From contig NZ_JARYTI010000004.1 of assembly GCF_029911635.1 (NCBI RefSeq), forward strand, positions 62,001-126,000: 64,000 bases of DNA, written 5' to 3'. The stretch is from Sphingomonas sp. AR_OL41. Lineage in GTDB: Bacteria > Pseudomonadota > Alphaproteobacteria > Sphingomonadales > Sphingomonadaceae. Below, one piece after another: positions 25,418-35,100 of this stretch. The notes under the pieces were generated by a model, which was not told the DNA's origin, did not search any database, and saw only the letters and a list, made by a program, of their open reading frames with translations. The position numbers and the translations under genes were made by a program. Each line of letters begins with the position of its first letter. Position 1 is the first letter of the stretch.

Positions 25418-26248
25418 ATGATCATCGCCTCGCAGACCTGGCTCGTCCCGCTCATCGCCATGCTCGCCGCCGGATTGCTCGCCGGCTTTGCCGCAGGAAT
25501 TTTCGGGATCGGCGGCGGCTTCGTCGTGGTTCCCGCGCTGATCATCGTGCTGCCACTGCTCGGCGGCAACCATAGCCAATATGCCCATGTCGCGATCGGC
25601 ACCTCGGCCGCGACGATCATCGTCACCTCGCTGCGCTCGCTGCGCTCGCATGCCAAGCGCGGCGCGGTCGAGTTCGAGGTGCTCAAGACCTGGGCGCCGG
25701 GGCTGACGATCGGCGCGGCGCTCGGCGTGATGCTGGCCGACCGGATCGACGGCCATGTCCTGACGATGATCTTCGCCACCGGCGTGCTGCTGATGTCGAT
25801 CAACTTCCTCGTGCCCAAGCTCGGCAGCAAGGTGATCAGCGACCAGATGCCGATCGGCGCGACGCGGGTCAGCCTGGCCGGCGGGCTCGGCACCTTCTCC
25901 TCGCTGCTCGGCATCGGCGGCGGGACGATCGTGATCATGGTGATGACGCTGTGCGGCCGCTCGATCCACCGCGCGATCGCCACCGCATCGGGCGTCGGCA
26001 CGCTGATCGCGGTGCCGAGCGCGATCGGATTCGCGATCATCGGGCTGAAGGAGACCGGCCTGCCCTGGGGATCGCTGGGTTACATCAACCTGCCGGCGGC
26101 GGTCGCGATCGCGTCGATGTCGATCCTCACCGCGCCCTATGGCGTCGCGGTCGCGCACCGCATGGACCCCGCGCTGCTCAAGCGCGTGTTCGGCGTCTAC
26201 CTCGTCTTCATCGCCATCGTCATGTTCAGCAAGGCCATCAAGCACTGA
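25418..26248 (+). CDS. TauE/SafE-family sulfite/organic anion exporter
   Basis: A 276-residue membrane protein with about eight hydrophobic helices. The TauE/SafE repeats are visible: GLLAGFAAGIFGIGGGFVVVPALI in the first half and LAGGLGTFSSLLGIGGGTIVIMVM in the second, each with the G-I-G-G-G motif. Members export sulfite, sulfoacetate or related anions. It lies 18 bp upstream of a Tat-signal aminotransferase, so they are probably co-transcribed and may act on one periplasmic sulfur- or amino-compound pathway. Confidence 0.88.
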   Translation: MIIASQTWLVPLIAMLAAGLLAGFAAGIFGIGGGFVVVPALIIVLPLLGGNHSQYAHVAIGTSAATIIVTSLRSLRSHAKRGAVEFEVLKTWAPGLTIGAALGVMLADRIDGHVLTMIFATGVLLMSINFLVPKLGSKVISDQMPIGATRVSLAGGLGTFSSLLGIGGGTIVIMVMTLCGRSIHRAIATASGVGTLIAVPSAIGFAIIGLKETGLPWGSLGYINLPAAVAIASMSILTAPYGVAVAHRMDPALLKRVFGVYLVFIAIVMFSKAIKH

Positions 26249-26266
26249 CCAACTAGGGGAAAGAAA

Positions 26267-27436
26267 ATGGACCAGACCAAAATCGTGACCGAGGAAGTCC
26301 GCGACGACGTGTTGAGCCGGGGTTATTCGCGCCGGCAACTCGCGCAGATCGCCACCATTTTCGGGGTCGGTGCCGCCGCCGCGACGCTGGGCAAGCCGGC
26401 CTGGGCCTCGGGCGGCGTGCCCGACCCCGCCCCCACCGCCAAGACGCGGATCGGCGCCAACGAATGCTGGACCGGGCCGCTGCTGCCCGGCCAGATCGCC
26501 GCGCGCAAGATGGTCGAAAACGGCAATCGCTATTCGCCGCATGACGAGCGCAGCGACTTCATCAAGGCGGTGATGTCGGTCGAGGGCGTGCCCTTCGACC
26601 ATGTCGCGCCCTGGCCCGGATCGAGCGACCCGCTGTCGCGCTCGGTCGTCACCTTCTGTTCGCCGACGCGCGGGCTGGTCACCGCCGACCCGACTTTCGA
26701 ACTGGCCGGCCGCACTGCCGCCTGGCTCAAGGTACCGGTCAAGGCGGTGCCGCTGACCGCCGACTATCGCCACGACGTCAAGGCGATGCTGGCGGCCGAC
26801 CCCAATGCCGGCCTGTACTACATTTGCACGCCCAACAACCCGACCGGCACGATCACGCCGCTGGCCGACATCGAATGGCTGCTGGCGAACAAGCCGGCGG
26901 ATGCGATGGTGTTGATCGACGAGGCCTATACCCATTTCGCCGGGGTGCCGACGGCATCCTACCTTGCCGCCAAACGCAACGACGTGATCGTCATGCGCAC
27001 CTTCTCGAAGATCTTCGGCATGGCGGGGATGCGGATGGGCTATGTTATGACCAAGCCCGACAACATCGCCAAGATGATGCGCTACGACGGCGGGATGCAG
27101 TCGGGCGCGCTGCCGCTGCCCTCCCTGGTCTGCGCCACGGCGAGCCTGACCGCCGGCCCGCTGATCGCAGCGCGCCGGGCCGAAATGCAAAGCGCGCGCG
27201 GTATGACGCTCGACCATCTCAAGAAGCGCGGGCTGACGGTGGTGCCGACCGAGGCCAACATGTTCATGATCGACTGGAAGACGAAGCAGGCCAAGGATAT
27301 GCAAGCGGCGTTCCGCACGCAGAGCGTCGAGATCGGCCGCTCCTGGCCGATCTGGCCGACCGTCTCGCGCGTCACCGTCGGCTCGATGACCGAGATGAAG
27401 GATTTCTGCATCGCGCTCGACAAGGTCTGGGCCTGA
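26267..27436 (+). CDS. PLP-dependent aminotransferase with Tat-type signal
   Basis: A 389-residue fold-type I aminotransferase of the histidinol-phosphate aminotransferase type. Core motifs are CTPNNPTGT, LIDEAYTHF and the PLP lysine in TFSK, with RMGY after it. Unusually, residues 18-46 carry a twin-arginine motif (YSRRQL) and a hydrophobic stretch ending in PAWA, which predicts export by Tat after cofactor loading. A clean AGGGGAAAG-type site precedes the ATG. It follows the TauE-like exporter by 18 bp and ends before a strong terminator at 27521. The substrate is unknown. Confidence 0.85.
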   Translation: MDQTKIVTEEVRDDVLSRGYSRRQLAQIATIFGVGAAAATLGKPAWASGGVPDPAPTAKTRIGANECWTGPLLPGQIAARKMVENGNRYSPHDERSDFIKAVMSVEGVPFDHVAPWPGSSDPLSRSVVTFCSPTRGLVTADPTFELAGRTAAWLKVPVKAVPLTADYRHDVKAMLAADPNAGLYYICTPNNPTGTITPLADIEWLLANKPADAMVLIDEAYTHFAGVPTASYLAAKRNDVIVMRTFSKIFGMAGMRMGYVMTKPDNIAKMMRYDGGMQSGALPLPSLVCATASLTAGPLIAARRAEMQSARGMTLDHLKKRGLTVVPTEANMFMIDWKTKQAKDMQAAFRTQSVEIGRSWPIWPTVSRVTVGSMTEMKDFCIALDKVWA

Positions 27437-27520
27437 CGCAGACGCGCGCGGTCCCCGGGGATCGCGCGCGCCATCGACGACGGAGGCAGGGCCGCGCTGT
27501 AGGACATCGGTGGGACCCGC

Positions 27521-27568
27521 AAATTCCCTGCCAGCAGCTTGCCGGCAGGGAATTTTGTTATTTTTCGC
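27521..27568 (+). terminator. Rho-independent terminator of the exporter-aminotransferase operon
   Basis: A perfect 12-bp stem (27521-27532 with 27544-27555) around an 11-base loop, followed by a T-rich tail (TTTTGTTATTTTT). It lies 85 bp after the aminotransferase stop. Confidence 0.7.
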
Positions 27569-27587
27569 GACCGCCGGCAGGGAATTT
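27544..27587. repeat. Short repeat GGCAGGGAATTT, two direct copies plus one inverted
   Basis: GGCAGGGAATTT occurs at 27544-27555 and 27576-27587, and as its reverse complement at 27521-27532. The cluster resembles small intergenic repeat families of sphingomonads built from AATTCCCTGCC units. I cannot tell from one locus whether it is mobile. Confidence 0.45.
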
Positions 27588-27923
27588 TCGCGCCGCGATG
27601 TTGGAGCGTGCAGCGTCGTCGGTGGGCGGGACCAGCGTTCGGATGCGGGGCGATGCATGCGCGCGCGTCTGGCGCGGAATCGCCAACGATTGAATCGGGA
27701 TCAGGCTGCTTCGCGGCGATGCGGGGTGCATCATCCGATTGCATCATTACTGCGCGGCGGCGCGGTGTCGGGCAATTGGCTCGCCCAGTGGGAGCTACCG
27801 CTTTTCACCCCCGCGCCGGACGGGGCGACATCCGACCGCTTCGCCGAGGGAGCTTCGCCGACGTCAGGATCTTCGGCGTAGTGAAGACCGGAACAAGTCC
27901 GGCATGCCGAAAATGGGGTTAGC

Positions 27924-28286
27924 TTATTTCCGCATCTTGCGCGCGGCGTAGCGCGCGTCGCGGGCGGCCTTGGCTTCCATCAGCGACATCTTGGTGCGCT
28001 CGACAGCGGCGTTCTTCTCGGCCGCAGCGGCTTCGGCGGCGGCGATCTCGGCCTGGCGCGCGGCCTCGATGGCGTCGAGCTTTTCCTGCTTGGCCTGCTC
28101 GATCGCGAGCCGCTTGGCCTCGCGCTTGGCGGCTTCGGCAGCTTCCTTGGCTTCACGCGCGGCGGTGCGCGCGGCGACGATCGCGGGATCGACCGCCGGC
28201 TTGGTCTTCAGCTTCTCCAGCGCCTTTTGCTTGGCCTGCGCGGAAAGCGCGGCACGATCGCTGAAGCTCGGTTCCTTATAAGCCAT
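27924..28286 (-). CDS. DUF6481-type coiled-coil protein
   Basis: A 120-residue soluble protein. After the start MAYKEPSFSDRAALSAQAKQKA it is almost entirely a charged helix rich in Ala, Lys, Glu and Arg (about residues 35-105), ending in a basic tail (YAARKMRK). The pattern matches the small DUF6481 family of sphingomonads, whose function is not known. The long charged helix could bind RNA or ribosomes, but that is speculation. It lies about 40 bp downstream of tRNA-Ser on the same strand. Confidence 0.78.
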   Translation of the reverse strand: MAYKEPSFSDRAALSAQAKQKALEKLKTKPAVDPAIVAARTAAREAKEAAEAAKREAKRLAIEQAKQEKLDAIEAARQAEIAAAEAAAAEKNAAVERTKMSLMEAKAARDARYAARKMRK

Positions 28287-28322
28287 CGGTTCTTCTCGAG
28301 GCCGCACGCGCGGCGGTGAATA

Positions 28323-28412
<90 letters not shown>

Positions 28413-28625
28413 GCGAGGGGGTCTTGCAGCGGCCCGCGCCGGAGAGGCGGGGTAGCGGATCGAATGAGCGCGGGCCTCTAACGCAAAGGTCGGGGGCATA
28501 CAAGCGTCGTGCGCGCAATCCGGATGGTGCAGCGCAAAAAGAATTGCGCGATCGCCACAACGCGCGACACCAGCGCGCCGGCCGCAGCCATTGTCAGTGG
28601 CCGGCAGGCGCCCTAGATTATCGGC

Positions 28626-29006
28626 ATGCTCCGAGACCATATTCCTTCGATCCCGACCGACTCGACGGTGCCGATGCCGCCGGTGTCGCATGCCAGCTTC
28701 GCGATCGGCGATGTCGTGCGGCACCGCATGTTCGATTTTCGCGGCGTGATCTTCGACGTCGACCCGATCTTCGCCAATAGCGAGGAATGGTATGACGCGA
28801 TCCCCGAAGGGATCCGCCCGGCCAAGGACCAGCCCTTTTACCATTTGCTCGCCGAGAATATGGAGTCGAGCTACGTCGCCTATGTCAGCCAGCAGAATCT
28901 GGTGCCCGACGACAGCGACGAGCCGATCGACCATCCGGCGATTTCCGGGCTGTTCGGCGACTTTGCCGACGGGCGCTATGAGCTGAAGCGCCAACACCGG
29001 CACTGA
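28626..29006 (+). CDS. hspQ: HspQ-like heat shock / hemimethylated-DNA-binding domain protein
   Basis: A 126-residue protein with the HspQ/YccV domain: FAIGDVVRHRMFDFRGVIFDVDPIF, then PFYHLLAENMESSYVAYVSQQNLVPD. In Escherichia coli HspQ is a heat-induced specificity factor for Lon protease and affects DnaA stability. The frame starts at 28626; Met at 28674 would give a length closer to the usual 105-110 residues, and neither start has a clear ribosome binding site. It is followed by a bidirectional terminator. Confidence 0.88.
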   Translation: MLRDHIPSIPTDSTVPMPPVSHASFAIGDVVRHRMFDFRGVIFDVDPIFANSEEWYDAIPEGIRPAKDQPFYHLLAENMESSYVAYVSQQNLVPDDSDEPIDHPAISGLFGDFADGRYELKRQHRH

Positions 29007-29024
29007 GCACGGTCGGGCGCGCGT

Positions 29025-29052
29025 AAAAAAAGGGGGCCTCGCGGCCCCCTTT
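29025..29052 (-). terminator. Rho-independent terminator between hspQ and a TonB receptor
   Basis: Stem GGGGGCC (29032-29038) with GGCCCCC (29043-29049) and a 4-base loop. On the minus strand it is followed by seven T residues, so it ends the TonB receptor transcript; on the plus strand a TTTCCTTT tail could also stop hspQ transcription. Confidence 0.8.
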
Positions 29053-29086
29053 CCTTTGTGCCGCGTGAACGGCGTTCGGTCGGCGA

Positions 29087-31657
29087 TCAGAATTTGAAGC
29101 CGATGCGCGCGTAATAATAGCCGCCATTGATGCCGTAGGGGCTGAAGCCCAGCGGCGCGTCGATGACGTTGCCGCCGCCGACCAGCGTGGTGTTGGTCGT
29201 GCCCGGCACCTGCGAGATGGTCGGTGCGCGCTTGTTGAACAGGTTGTTCGCGCCGAGCGAGACCTGGACCGCGCCGAGATCATAGCCGACTTCGAGATCG
29301 GCGATGACGGTCGACGGCACCCGCTGGAGGTAGAAGGTACCGCCGTTCGGGCTGAGATATTCCGATGTCGTGCCGAAGAAGGTCGCGCGCGCCGTCGTAC
29401 TGAACTGGCCGAGCTTCCACAGCGCCGAACCGACGATCTTGACCTTGGGCGAAGCGGTTTCGAGGTAGCTGATCGCCCCCTGGTCGAACAGCGCGATCGG
29501 TGCCGTTGCGCCCGCCGCGGTCAGCGTCTTGGGCGCAAGCGCGATCCGCGTCGCCTTGGTCTCGTTATAATTGCCCGACAGCGTCCAGTTGACGGTACCG
29601 GCGCTGCCGAAGTCGCTGCTATAGCTCAGCATCAGATCGATACCGCGGGTGCGGGTGTCCGCGCCGTTGGTGAAGATGTTGATCCCGGTCTGGCTGACCG
29701 TCGGATCGAGCACATTGCCGTTGGCGACGATCGCGGTGGTTACGATCGGGAAGTTCGTCGCACCGCCGCTACCGAAGATCGATCCGGTACCGAGAATGCG
29801 GTCGCGGATGCTCACCTGGTAAAGATCCAGCGTGACGATCAGCTTCGGCACCGGGCGAATGACCGCGCCGAAGGTGTAGTTGGTCGACTTTTCGGGCTGC
29901 AGGTTCTGGAAGCCGATCAGCTTGGCCGCCGCCGAATTGGCCGGCAGCTGGACGAAGGCCGAAGTCGGCGAGACGTTGGTGGCGGAATAATAGGATTCGG
30001 CGAGCGTCGGCGCGCGGAAACCGGTCGAGATCGTGCCGCGCAGCGCAAAGGCCGAGGAGAAGTCGTAGCGGCCATTGACCTTCCAGATCACCTTGTCGCC
30101 GAAATCGGAATAATGCTCGTAGCGGACCGCGGCATCGAGCTTGAGCGCCTCGACCGGCTTGGCATCGAGGTCGAGATAGAGCGACGTGCCGGTTCGCTTG
30201 TGCACGCCGGCGTCGGACGGGCGGAAGCCGGGATAGGACTGGCCACCCTCCTTGTAGATCGAGCCCGCATCGCCGGCGCCGATTTCGTAGCGGTTGCGGC
30301 GATATTCGGCGCCGAAGGCGACGTTGAGCGGGGCGGCCATGCCGGCCTCGATCTCACGCGTGAAATCGGCGTTGAGGGTCAGTTCGCTCGACTTGAACAG
30401 GCCATCATAAAAGGTCGTCGGGGTGAAGTGCGTATCGATGAACAGCGAACGGTTGGCCGAGTCGAGCGTGTAGACCTCGTTCTTGTCTTGGCCATAGGTC
30501 GAGCTGAGATCGAAATGGAAACCCGCGACATTGCCGCGCAGACCGCCGGTGATGCCGAAATCCTCCTCGCGAATCCCCTCGCGCGGGCTGAAGCCGTTGG
30601 AGGGCGAATTGCCCTCGGGATCGAACACGATCGAGCCGGGCGCGCCGAGCGAGCCGCCGACGCCGAGCACCGCGGAGGCAATGATACGATCCGGCACGCG
30701 CAGATTCTCGTAAGCGCTGGCGATGCGCTTGCTGAACGTGCCGAAGCTGTAGGCCTCGACCCCGCCGAAGTCATAGCCGGCGTTGAACGAGACGTTGGTG
30801 AGGTAGGATTTGGCGTCGCCATTGATCTTGTTGACGTAGGGAAAGCCCGGGATGTTGGCATAGAGCGCTTGCTGTGCCGCCGACAGCGCAGGGCTGGTCG
30901 CGGTGGTGAGCAGCTTGCCGCTGGCATCGGTCACGCGGCGATCAAGACCGCCGACCTGGGTGAAATCGTGAAAGCGGTGGAACAGGGTGACGTTCAGGAA
31001 GCCGTCCTCGCCGACCTTCGTCGCGAGGTGGAGCGTGCCGGCATAGGTCTCGCCGCCCGAACCATAGGTCTTGCCATAGGTGGCGTAACCGCTGCCGCCT
31101 GCCTTGTCGTCCTTGAGGATGATGTTGATCACGCCGGCAATGGCATCGGAGCCATATTGCGCCGCCGCACCGCTTTCGAGCACTTCGATGCGCTTGATCG
31201 ACGATGGCGAGATGAGATCGAGATCGGCGGTCGCCGCCCCCTGATAAGGTCCGCCGAGCACCGCGAGGTTGGCGGTGCCGTGGCGACGCTTGCCATTGAC
31301 CAGCACGAGCGTGTGGTTGGGGCTGAGCCCGCGCAACCGCGCCGACAATGTCAGGTTGGCGGTGTCGCCGCCAAATGCCTGAGCGGTAAACGAGGGCACC
31401 AGTTGGGTCAGCACCTGGTTGAGGTTGGGTTGACCGACATGGCTCAGCGCCTCGGCATCGAACAATTTGATCGGCGTGGCGCTCTCGACTGCCGTCACGC
31501 CAAGGGTGCGCGTTCCCGTGACGATCACGTCGTCCGGCGTGGCCGGGTCGGCGCTGACGGCGGGTGCCGGCTCGGCCGGCGCTGCGCGGGCGAATGCAGG
31601 CGTCGCGGCAAGGCTCGCAACGGCCAGCGCGAGTACGGAGATTGTGTGTCGATGCAT
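29087..31657 (-). CDS. TonB-dependent outer membrane receptor 1
   Basis: An 856-residue outer membrane receptor. A signal peptide (residues 1-24, ending FARA) is followed by a TonB-box-like region (DDVIVTGTR), a plug domain (about 60-190; [31 protein letters not shown]) and a 22-strand barrel ending in an aromatic residue (RIGFKF), as needed for Bam insertion. These receptors import siderophores, vitamins, sugars or other large ligands with TonB energy. The ligand cannot be inferred. A closely related paralogue lies just upstream, each with its own terminator. Confidence 0.92.
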   Translation of the reverse strand: MHRHTISVLALAVASLAATPAFARAAPAEPAPAVSADPATPDDVIVTGTRTLGVTAVESATPIKLFDAEALSHVGQPNLNQVLTQLVPSFTAQAFGGDTANLTLSARLRGLSPNHTLVLVNGKRRHGTANLAVLGGPYQGAATADLDLISPSSIKRIEVLESGAAAQYGSDAIAGVINIILKDDKAGGSGYATYGKTYGSGGETYAGTLHLATKVGEDGFLNVTLFHRFHDFTQVGGLDRRVTDASGKLLTTATSPALSAAQQALYANIPGFPYVNKINGDAKSYLTNVSFNAGYDFGGVEAYSFGTFSKRIASAYENLRVPDRIIASAVLGVGGSLGAPGSIVFDPEGNSPSNGFSPREGIREEDFGITGGLRGNVAGFHFDLSSTYGQDKNEVYTLDSANRSLFIDTHFTPTTFYDGLFKSSELTLNADFTREIEAGMAAPLNVAFGAEYRRNRYEIGAGDAGSIYKEGGQSYPGFRPSDAGVHKRTGTSLYLDLDAKPVEALKLDAAVRYEHYSDFGDKVIWKVNGRYDFSSAFALRGTISTGFRAPTLAESYYSATNVSPTSAFVQLPANSAAAKLIGFQNLQPEKSTNYTFGAVIRPVPKLIVTLDLYQVSIRDRILGTGSIFGSGGATNFPIVTTAIVANGNVLDPTVSQTGINIFTNGADTRTRGIDLMLSYSSDFGSAGTVNWTLSGNYNETKATRIALAPKTLTAAGATAPIALFDQGAISYLETASPKVKIVGSALWKLGQFSTTARATFFGTTSEYLSPNGGTFYLQRVPSTVIADLEVGYDLGAVQVSLGANNLFNKRAPTISQVPGTTNTTLVGGGNVIDAPLGFSPYGINGGYYYARIGFKF

Positions 31658-32057
31658 GCTGAGTCCCCCATCTTGAAAGGTGGCTCTCAGGATCCGCTCC
31701 CCGTGCAGTGATTTAAAATTGCAAAATCGTAATCAAATATTCCCCGAGTAAGATAAATTCACGCAATTTCGCGCGCAGTTAAGCTATATCCAACGACAAG
31801 GTCGCTGGATGGCTTCAACATGTCTCTCCTTTGGCGCGCCCTGATTTATCGCTGGCGGGCGCTTCCAGTATCTACGTTACGCCATGTCGCGAAAACATGG
31901 CGATTCGGCACCTTTATACTGGCCTGTTGGAGCCAATCCGGTACGATTCGAATTGCGCCATATTCGTCGCGGCATTGCAACATAAACTTCACGGAAGCGC
32001 CACGTGGCCACCGATTGTTGCGGAAACGTCACGGTTCCGCGCATCGACCGGGCCAAG
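31658..32057. other. Intergenic region upstream of TonB receptor 1
   Basis: About 400 bp without a convincing gene. It contains an AT-rich stretch at about 31705-31800, likely the receptor promoter region, and a perfect 8-bp inverted repeat CGCCATGT / ACATGGCG (31880-31887 and 31895-31902, 7-base spacer) that could be an operator or RNA hairpin. No Fur-type palindrome was recognised. Confidence 0.45.
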
Positions 32058-32083
32058 AAAAAGGGGGCACGCGGCCCCCTTTT
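32058..32083 (-). terminator. Rho-independent terminator of TonB receptor 2
   Basis: Stem GGGGGC (32063-32068) with GCCCCC (32074-32079), extended by A/T pairs, followed on the minus strand by five T residues. It lies 22 bp after the receptor stop and resembles the terminator of receptor 1. Confidence 0.75.
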
Positions 32084-32105
32084 CCCATCACTTTGTCGCT
32101 TGTTA

Positions 32106-34859
32106 TCAGAAGGACGCGGTGAAGCGCCCATAGAGGAAACGGCCATTGAAGCCGAACGGCGAGAAGCTGCTGTACGGCAGATAGTAATTGGCGAGCGGAT
32201 ATTGCCCGCCGATCGCGGCCGGGCGATTGCCGGTCGGCAAGCGAGTCGGATAGACGTCGAACAGGTTGTCGGCGCCGATCGCGAAGGTCGCGTGGCTCTT
32301 GAAGGTATAGCGAATTTCGAAATCGCTGATCCATTTCGGCTGCAGGAACACATCGTCCGGCCCGAACAGCGTGAGGCTGGTCGGATCGGCGATCGGCACC
32401 GTCGCGCCGGGCGAGGTGACCTTGCCGTAGCGCGTGGTGCGCGCGTTGATGCCGAACGGACCGAAGGTGCCGTCGGCACTGAGCACGAGCTTGTCCTTGG
32501 GCTGGCCGTCGGTGAAGCGGATGCCCTCGACGCGGCCGAACAGCACGAGCCCAGGGATCGCGGCAAGCGGCCCGAGCGCGTTGAGACGCTTATCGATCTT
32601 GTTGCGATTGACGTTGAGCGCCGCGGTCAGCGTCCATTTGCCGAGCCCGCCGGCGTTGAAGCGATAGCTGCCGACGACGTCGACGCCCTCGGTGGTGGTG
32701 TCGAGGCCGTTGATGAAGAAGCGTGCGGCGCCGACCGACTGGAAGCCGTTCGCATCGAGGATCGCCTTGACCGCGGCGTTGACCGCCGTCGTCCCACTGC
32801 CGGCCGCACCGAGATTCTCGCTGAGCACGATCCGGTCGCGGATCTTGATGTGGTAATAGTCGGCGGTGAGACTGAAGCCGCGGAACGGATTGGCGGTCGC
32901 GCCGGCCGAGAGGTTGAGCGAGCGCTCGGGCTTCAACGGCTTGGAACCGAGCGCCTGCGCGACCGCGCTCGACACCGGCAGCGTCGAGATGTCGACCGGC
33001 AGGCCGCCGATGAAGTTGGTCGAGGTGGTGGTGAAATATTGCTGATGGAGCGACGGCGCGCGGAAACCGTTGGAAATCGAACCGCGCACGGCAAAGCCCG
33101 GTGCGATCTCGTAGCGCGCGGCGAACTTGCCGTTCCAGGTGCTGCCGAAATCCGAGAAATGCTCGTAGCGGCCGGCCGCGGTAACGGTGAAGCCGGCGAA
33201 CAGGTCGGTGTCGAGTTCGCCATAGGCGGCCCAGCTGTGGCGGCTGGCGTCAGTCGCGGCGGAGGTGGGGAAGCCGGGAAAGCCCTGCGCGCCAACCAGC
33301 GCAGCGCGGCCTGGGAAGCTGCACACCCCGGTGCCGGCATTATAGACCCCGGCGAGCGTGGTGCAGTTTCCGGCGGTCGTGGTCTGCGACGGCACGAAAT
33401 AGGGACCGGCGGCGAAGGACTGTGTTTCGCCGGGGCGGATCTTGAAATTCTCGTTGCGATATTCGGCGCCGAACGCGACCGTCAGCGGCTTGGCGAAGCC
33501 GACCTCGAATTCGTGCGAGACGTCGAGATTGCCGGTCAGCTGGCCGAAGGCGAGCCCGCCCGAATCGAACGAGTTCTTGCTGGCCGGCCCGTAGGACACG
33601 TTGAGGCTGTTTTCGGTGCGATAGTCGAACTGGTTGTGGCCATAGACCAGCGACAGATCGGTGTGCCACCCGCCCAGCAGCCCCTTGACCCCGACGGCGA
33701 TCGAATAGTCGGTCAGCTTCGAGCCGATGAATGGGAGGAAGCCGTCGGCGCGCAACGGGACGAAGTTGCCCGTGTTCGGCGTGGTGCCGGGCGCGAGCAC
33801 CGAGAAATCGCGGTTGTTGGACGAGGAAGACTGGCGGAAATTCGCCGCCGACGAGCCGTCGCGCCGCGAATAGGAGCCGAAGGCGTAAAGGTCGAAATCG
33901 CCGATCGGCATGCCCGAATTGACGAAGACGTTCCAATCCTCGGTGTGCGGATCGCCGAACTGGAAATTCTGCCGGTTGAAGGTGATTTCGCGCGGGTCGA
34001 ACGCGGACGTCGGGCGATTATAATTGGCGCGCGGATCGAAGCCGGCGCGGTTGGTGTTGTCGCGATCGCGATATTCGCCGGTGACGTTGATGAAGCCGGG
34101 GCCGATCGGGATGCCGACATTCATGCCCAGCGTCCACAGATCGCCGTCATTGGCATGCTTCTGCCCGTCGATGGTGGTGGCGAGGATGCGGCTGTCGGTC
34201 GGGTCGAGCGTCGGCTGGCCGCCGGTCAGCGCCAGCCCGGTGACGTTCGCGACGTCCTGCTCGGTGGTGATATATTTGCCATAGCTGACCTGCGCCTTGC
34301 CGCCGTGGTTGGCCTTTTTGAGCTGGATGTTGATCACACCAGCGATCGCGTCGGAGCCATATTGCGACGAAGCGCCGTCACGCAGCACCTCGATGCGGTC
34401 GATCGCCAGCGCCGGGATGGTGTTGAGATCGACCGCCGCCGAGCCGCGTCCGACCGAGCCGTTGATGTTGATCAGCGCGCTGACATGGCGGCGCTTGCCA
34501 TTGACCAGCACCAAAGTCTGATCGGGCGACAGGCCACGCAGCGAGGCGGGGCGAATCACATCGGTACCGTCAGTGATCGACGGCTGGGGAAAGTTGAACG
34601 ACGGCACGAGCTGGTTGAGGATCTTGTTGGTTTCGCCCAGGCCCGAGGCCGACAATGCTTCCGAGGTGATCACGTCGATCGGCACCGGGCTATCGGCAAC
34701 GGTGCGGTTGACCGCGCGGGTACCGGTGACGATCACCGTATTCGCCTCATCGTCGGCGGGCGCGGTCGCGGGTGCCGGCGCGGTCTGCGCCGCGGCGGGG
34801 AGCGCCAGCGCGGTGGTCGATACGGTGGCGAAAAGTGCGATCAAACGGATACGAGACAT
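32106..34859 (-). CDS. TonB-dependent outer membrane receptor 2
   Basis: A 917-residue receptor with a signal peptide (residues 1-24, ending PAAAQ), a TonB-box-like stretch (NTVIVTGTR), a plug ([31 protein letters not shown]) and a barrel ending FTASF with terminal Phe. The plug is strongly similar to receptor 1, so the two arose by duplication and then diverged in barrel loops. One loop carries a cysteine pair (GNCTTL, GVCSFPG). Ligand unknown. It is divergent from rplU, sharing a 240-bp promoter region. Confidence 0.92.
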   Translation of the reverse strand: MSRIRLIALFATVSTTALALPAAAQTAPAPATAPADDEANTVIVTGTRAVNRTVADSPVPIDVITSEALSASGLGETNKILNQLVPSFNFPQPSITDGTDVIRPASLRGLSPDQTLVLVNGKRRHVSALININGSVGRGSAAVDLNTIPALAIDRIEVLRDGASSQYGSDAIAGVINIQLKKANHGGKAQVSYGKYITTEQDVANVTGLALTGGQPTLDPTDSRILATTIDGQKHANDGDLWTLGMNVGIPIGPGFINVTGEYRDRDNTNRAGFDPRANYNRPTSAFDPREITFNRQNFQFGDPHTEDWNVFVNSGMPIGDFDLYAFGSYSRRDGSSAANFRQSSSSNNRDFSVLAPGTTPNTGNFVPLRADGFLPFIGSKLTDYSIAVGVKGLLGGWHTDLSLVYGHNQFDYRTENSLNVSYGPASKNSFDSGGLAFGQLTGNLDVSHEFEVGFAKPLTVAFGAEYRNENFKIRPGETQSFAAGPYFVPSQTTTAGNCTTLAGVYNAGTGVCSFPGRAALVGAQGFPGFPTSAATDASRHSWAAYGELDTDLFAGFTVTAAGRYEHFSDFGSTWNGKFAARYEIAPGFAVRGSISNGFRAPSLHQQYFTTTSTNFIGGLPVDISTLPVSSAVAQALGSKPLKPERSLNLSAGATANPFRGFSLTADYYHIKIRDRIVLSENLGAAGSGTTAVNAAVKAILDANGFQSVGAARFFINGLDTTTEGVDVVGSYRFNAGGLGKWTLTAALNVNRNKIDKRLNALGPLAAIPGLVLFGRVEGIRFTDGQPKDKLVLSADGTFGPFGINARTTRYGKVTSPGATVPIADPTSLTLFGPDDVFLQPKWISDFEIRYTFKSHATFAIGADNLFDVYPTRLPTGNRPAAIGGQYPLANYYLPYSSFSPFGFNGRFLYGRFTASF

Positions 34860-35010
34860 GGCAAGCCCTCCTGGCCGGCGCGCTTTCCCGACGCGCCGTT
34901 GGGGAGAATCTAGGCCTTCACAAAGCAGTCACAATAGCGTCACGGCCGCTCCGGCCATAAAAATGCCGGCTGTTGCCGTGGAACCACAGCGAGCCCGTGC
35001 GCCTTTACGG

Positions 35011-35039
35011 TTGACAGAATCGGCGACCGCCCCTAGCGA
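35011..35039 (+). promoter_or_regulatory. Housekeeping promoter of rplU-rpmA
   Basis: TTGACA (35011-35016), a 17-bp spacer and TAGCGA (35034-35039), about 60 bp upstream of the rplU ATG. The -35 is perfect; the -10 is weak, as often seen in alphaproteobacteria. The leader contains a GC hairpin (about 35048-35074). Confidence 0.5.
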
Positions 35040-35100
35040 CGCCCCTTCTCCCGCCGGGCCTGCCCGGGCGGGCATATGCATTTTGAAAGTGATGAGGGCC

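Larger units (their letters stand above)
27437..27923. other. Intergenic region with terminator and repeats
   Basis: 487 bp between the aminotransferase and the convergent DUF6481 gene. It holds the hairpin at 27521-27555, a further half-copy at 27576-27587, and otherwise no frame with coding character on either strand. The AT-rich patch at 27545-27590 stands out from the surrounding GC-rich DNA. Confidence 0.5.

Noticed and set aside
22904..27658. A very long open frame on the minus strand, opposite the B12 regulator, nadE, the TauE-like gene and the aminotransferase
   Set aside because: It is antisense to four well-supported genes, has Arg/Asp/Gly-rich low-complexity translation and no recognisable domain; a typical artefact of high-GC DNA.
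27510..27881. A 123-codon plus-strand frame after the aminotransferase
   Set aside because: It runs through the terminator hairpin and repeats, and the translation has no coding character.
31820..32133. Short plus-strand frames between the TonB receptors
   Set aside because: Different frames overlap each other, no ribosome binding site, and they cross the terminator of receptor 2.
32004..34913. A 969-codon plus-strand open frame opposite TonB receptor 2
   Set aside because: The receptor on the other strand has a signal peptide, plug and barrel end; the antisense frame has no domain and biased composition.
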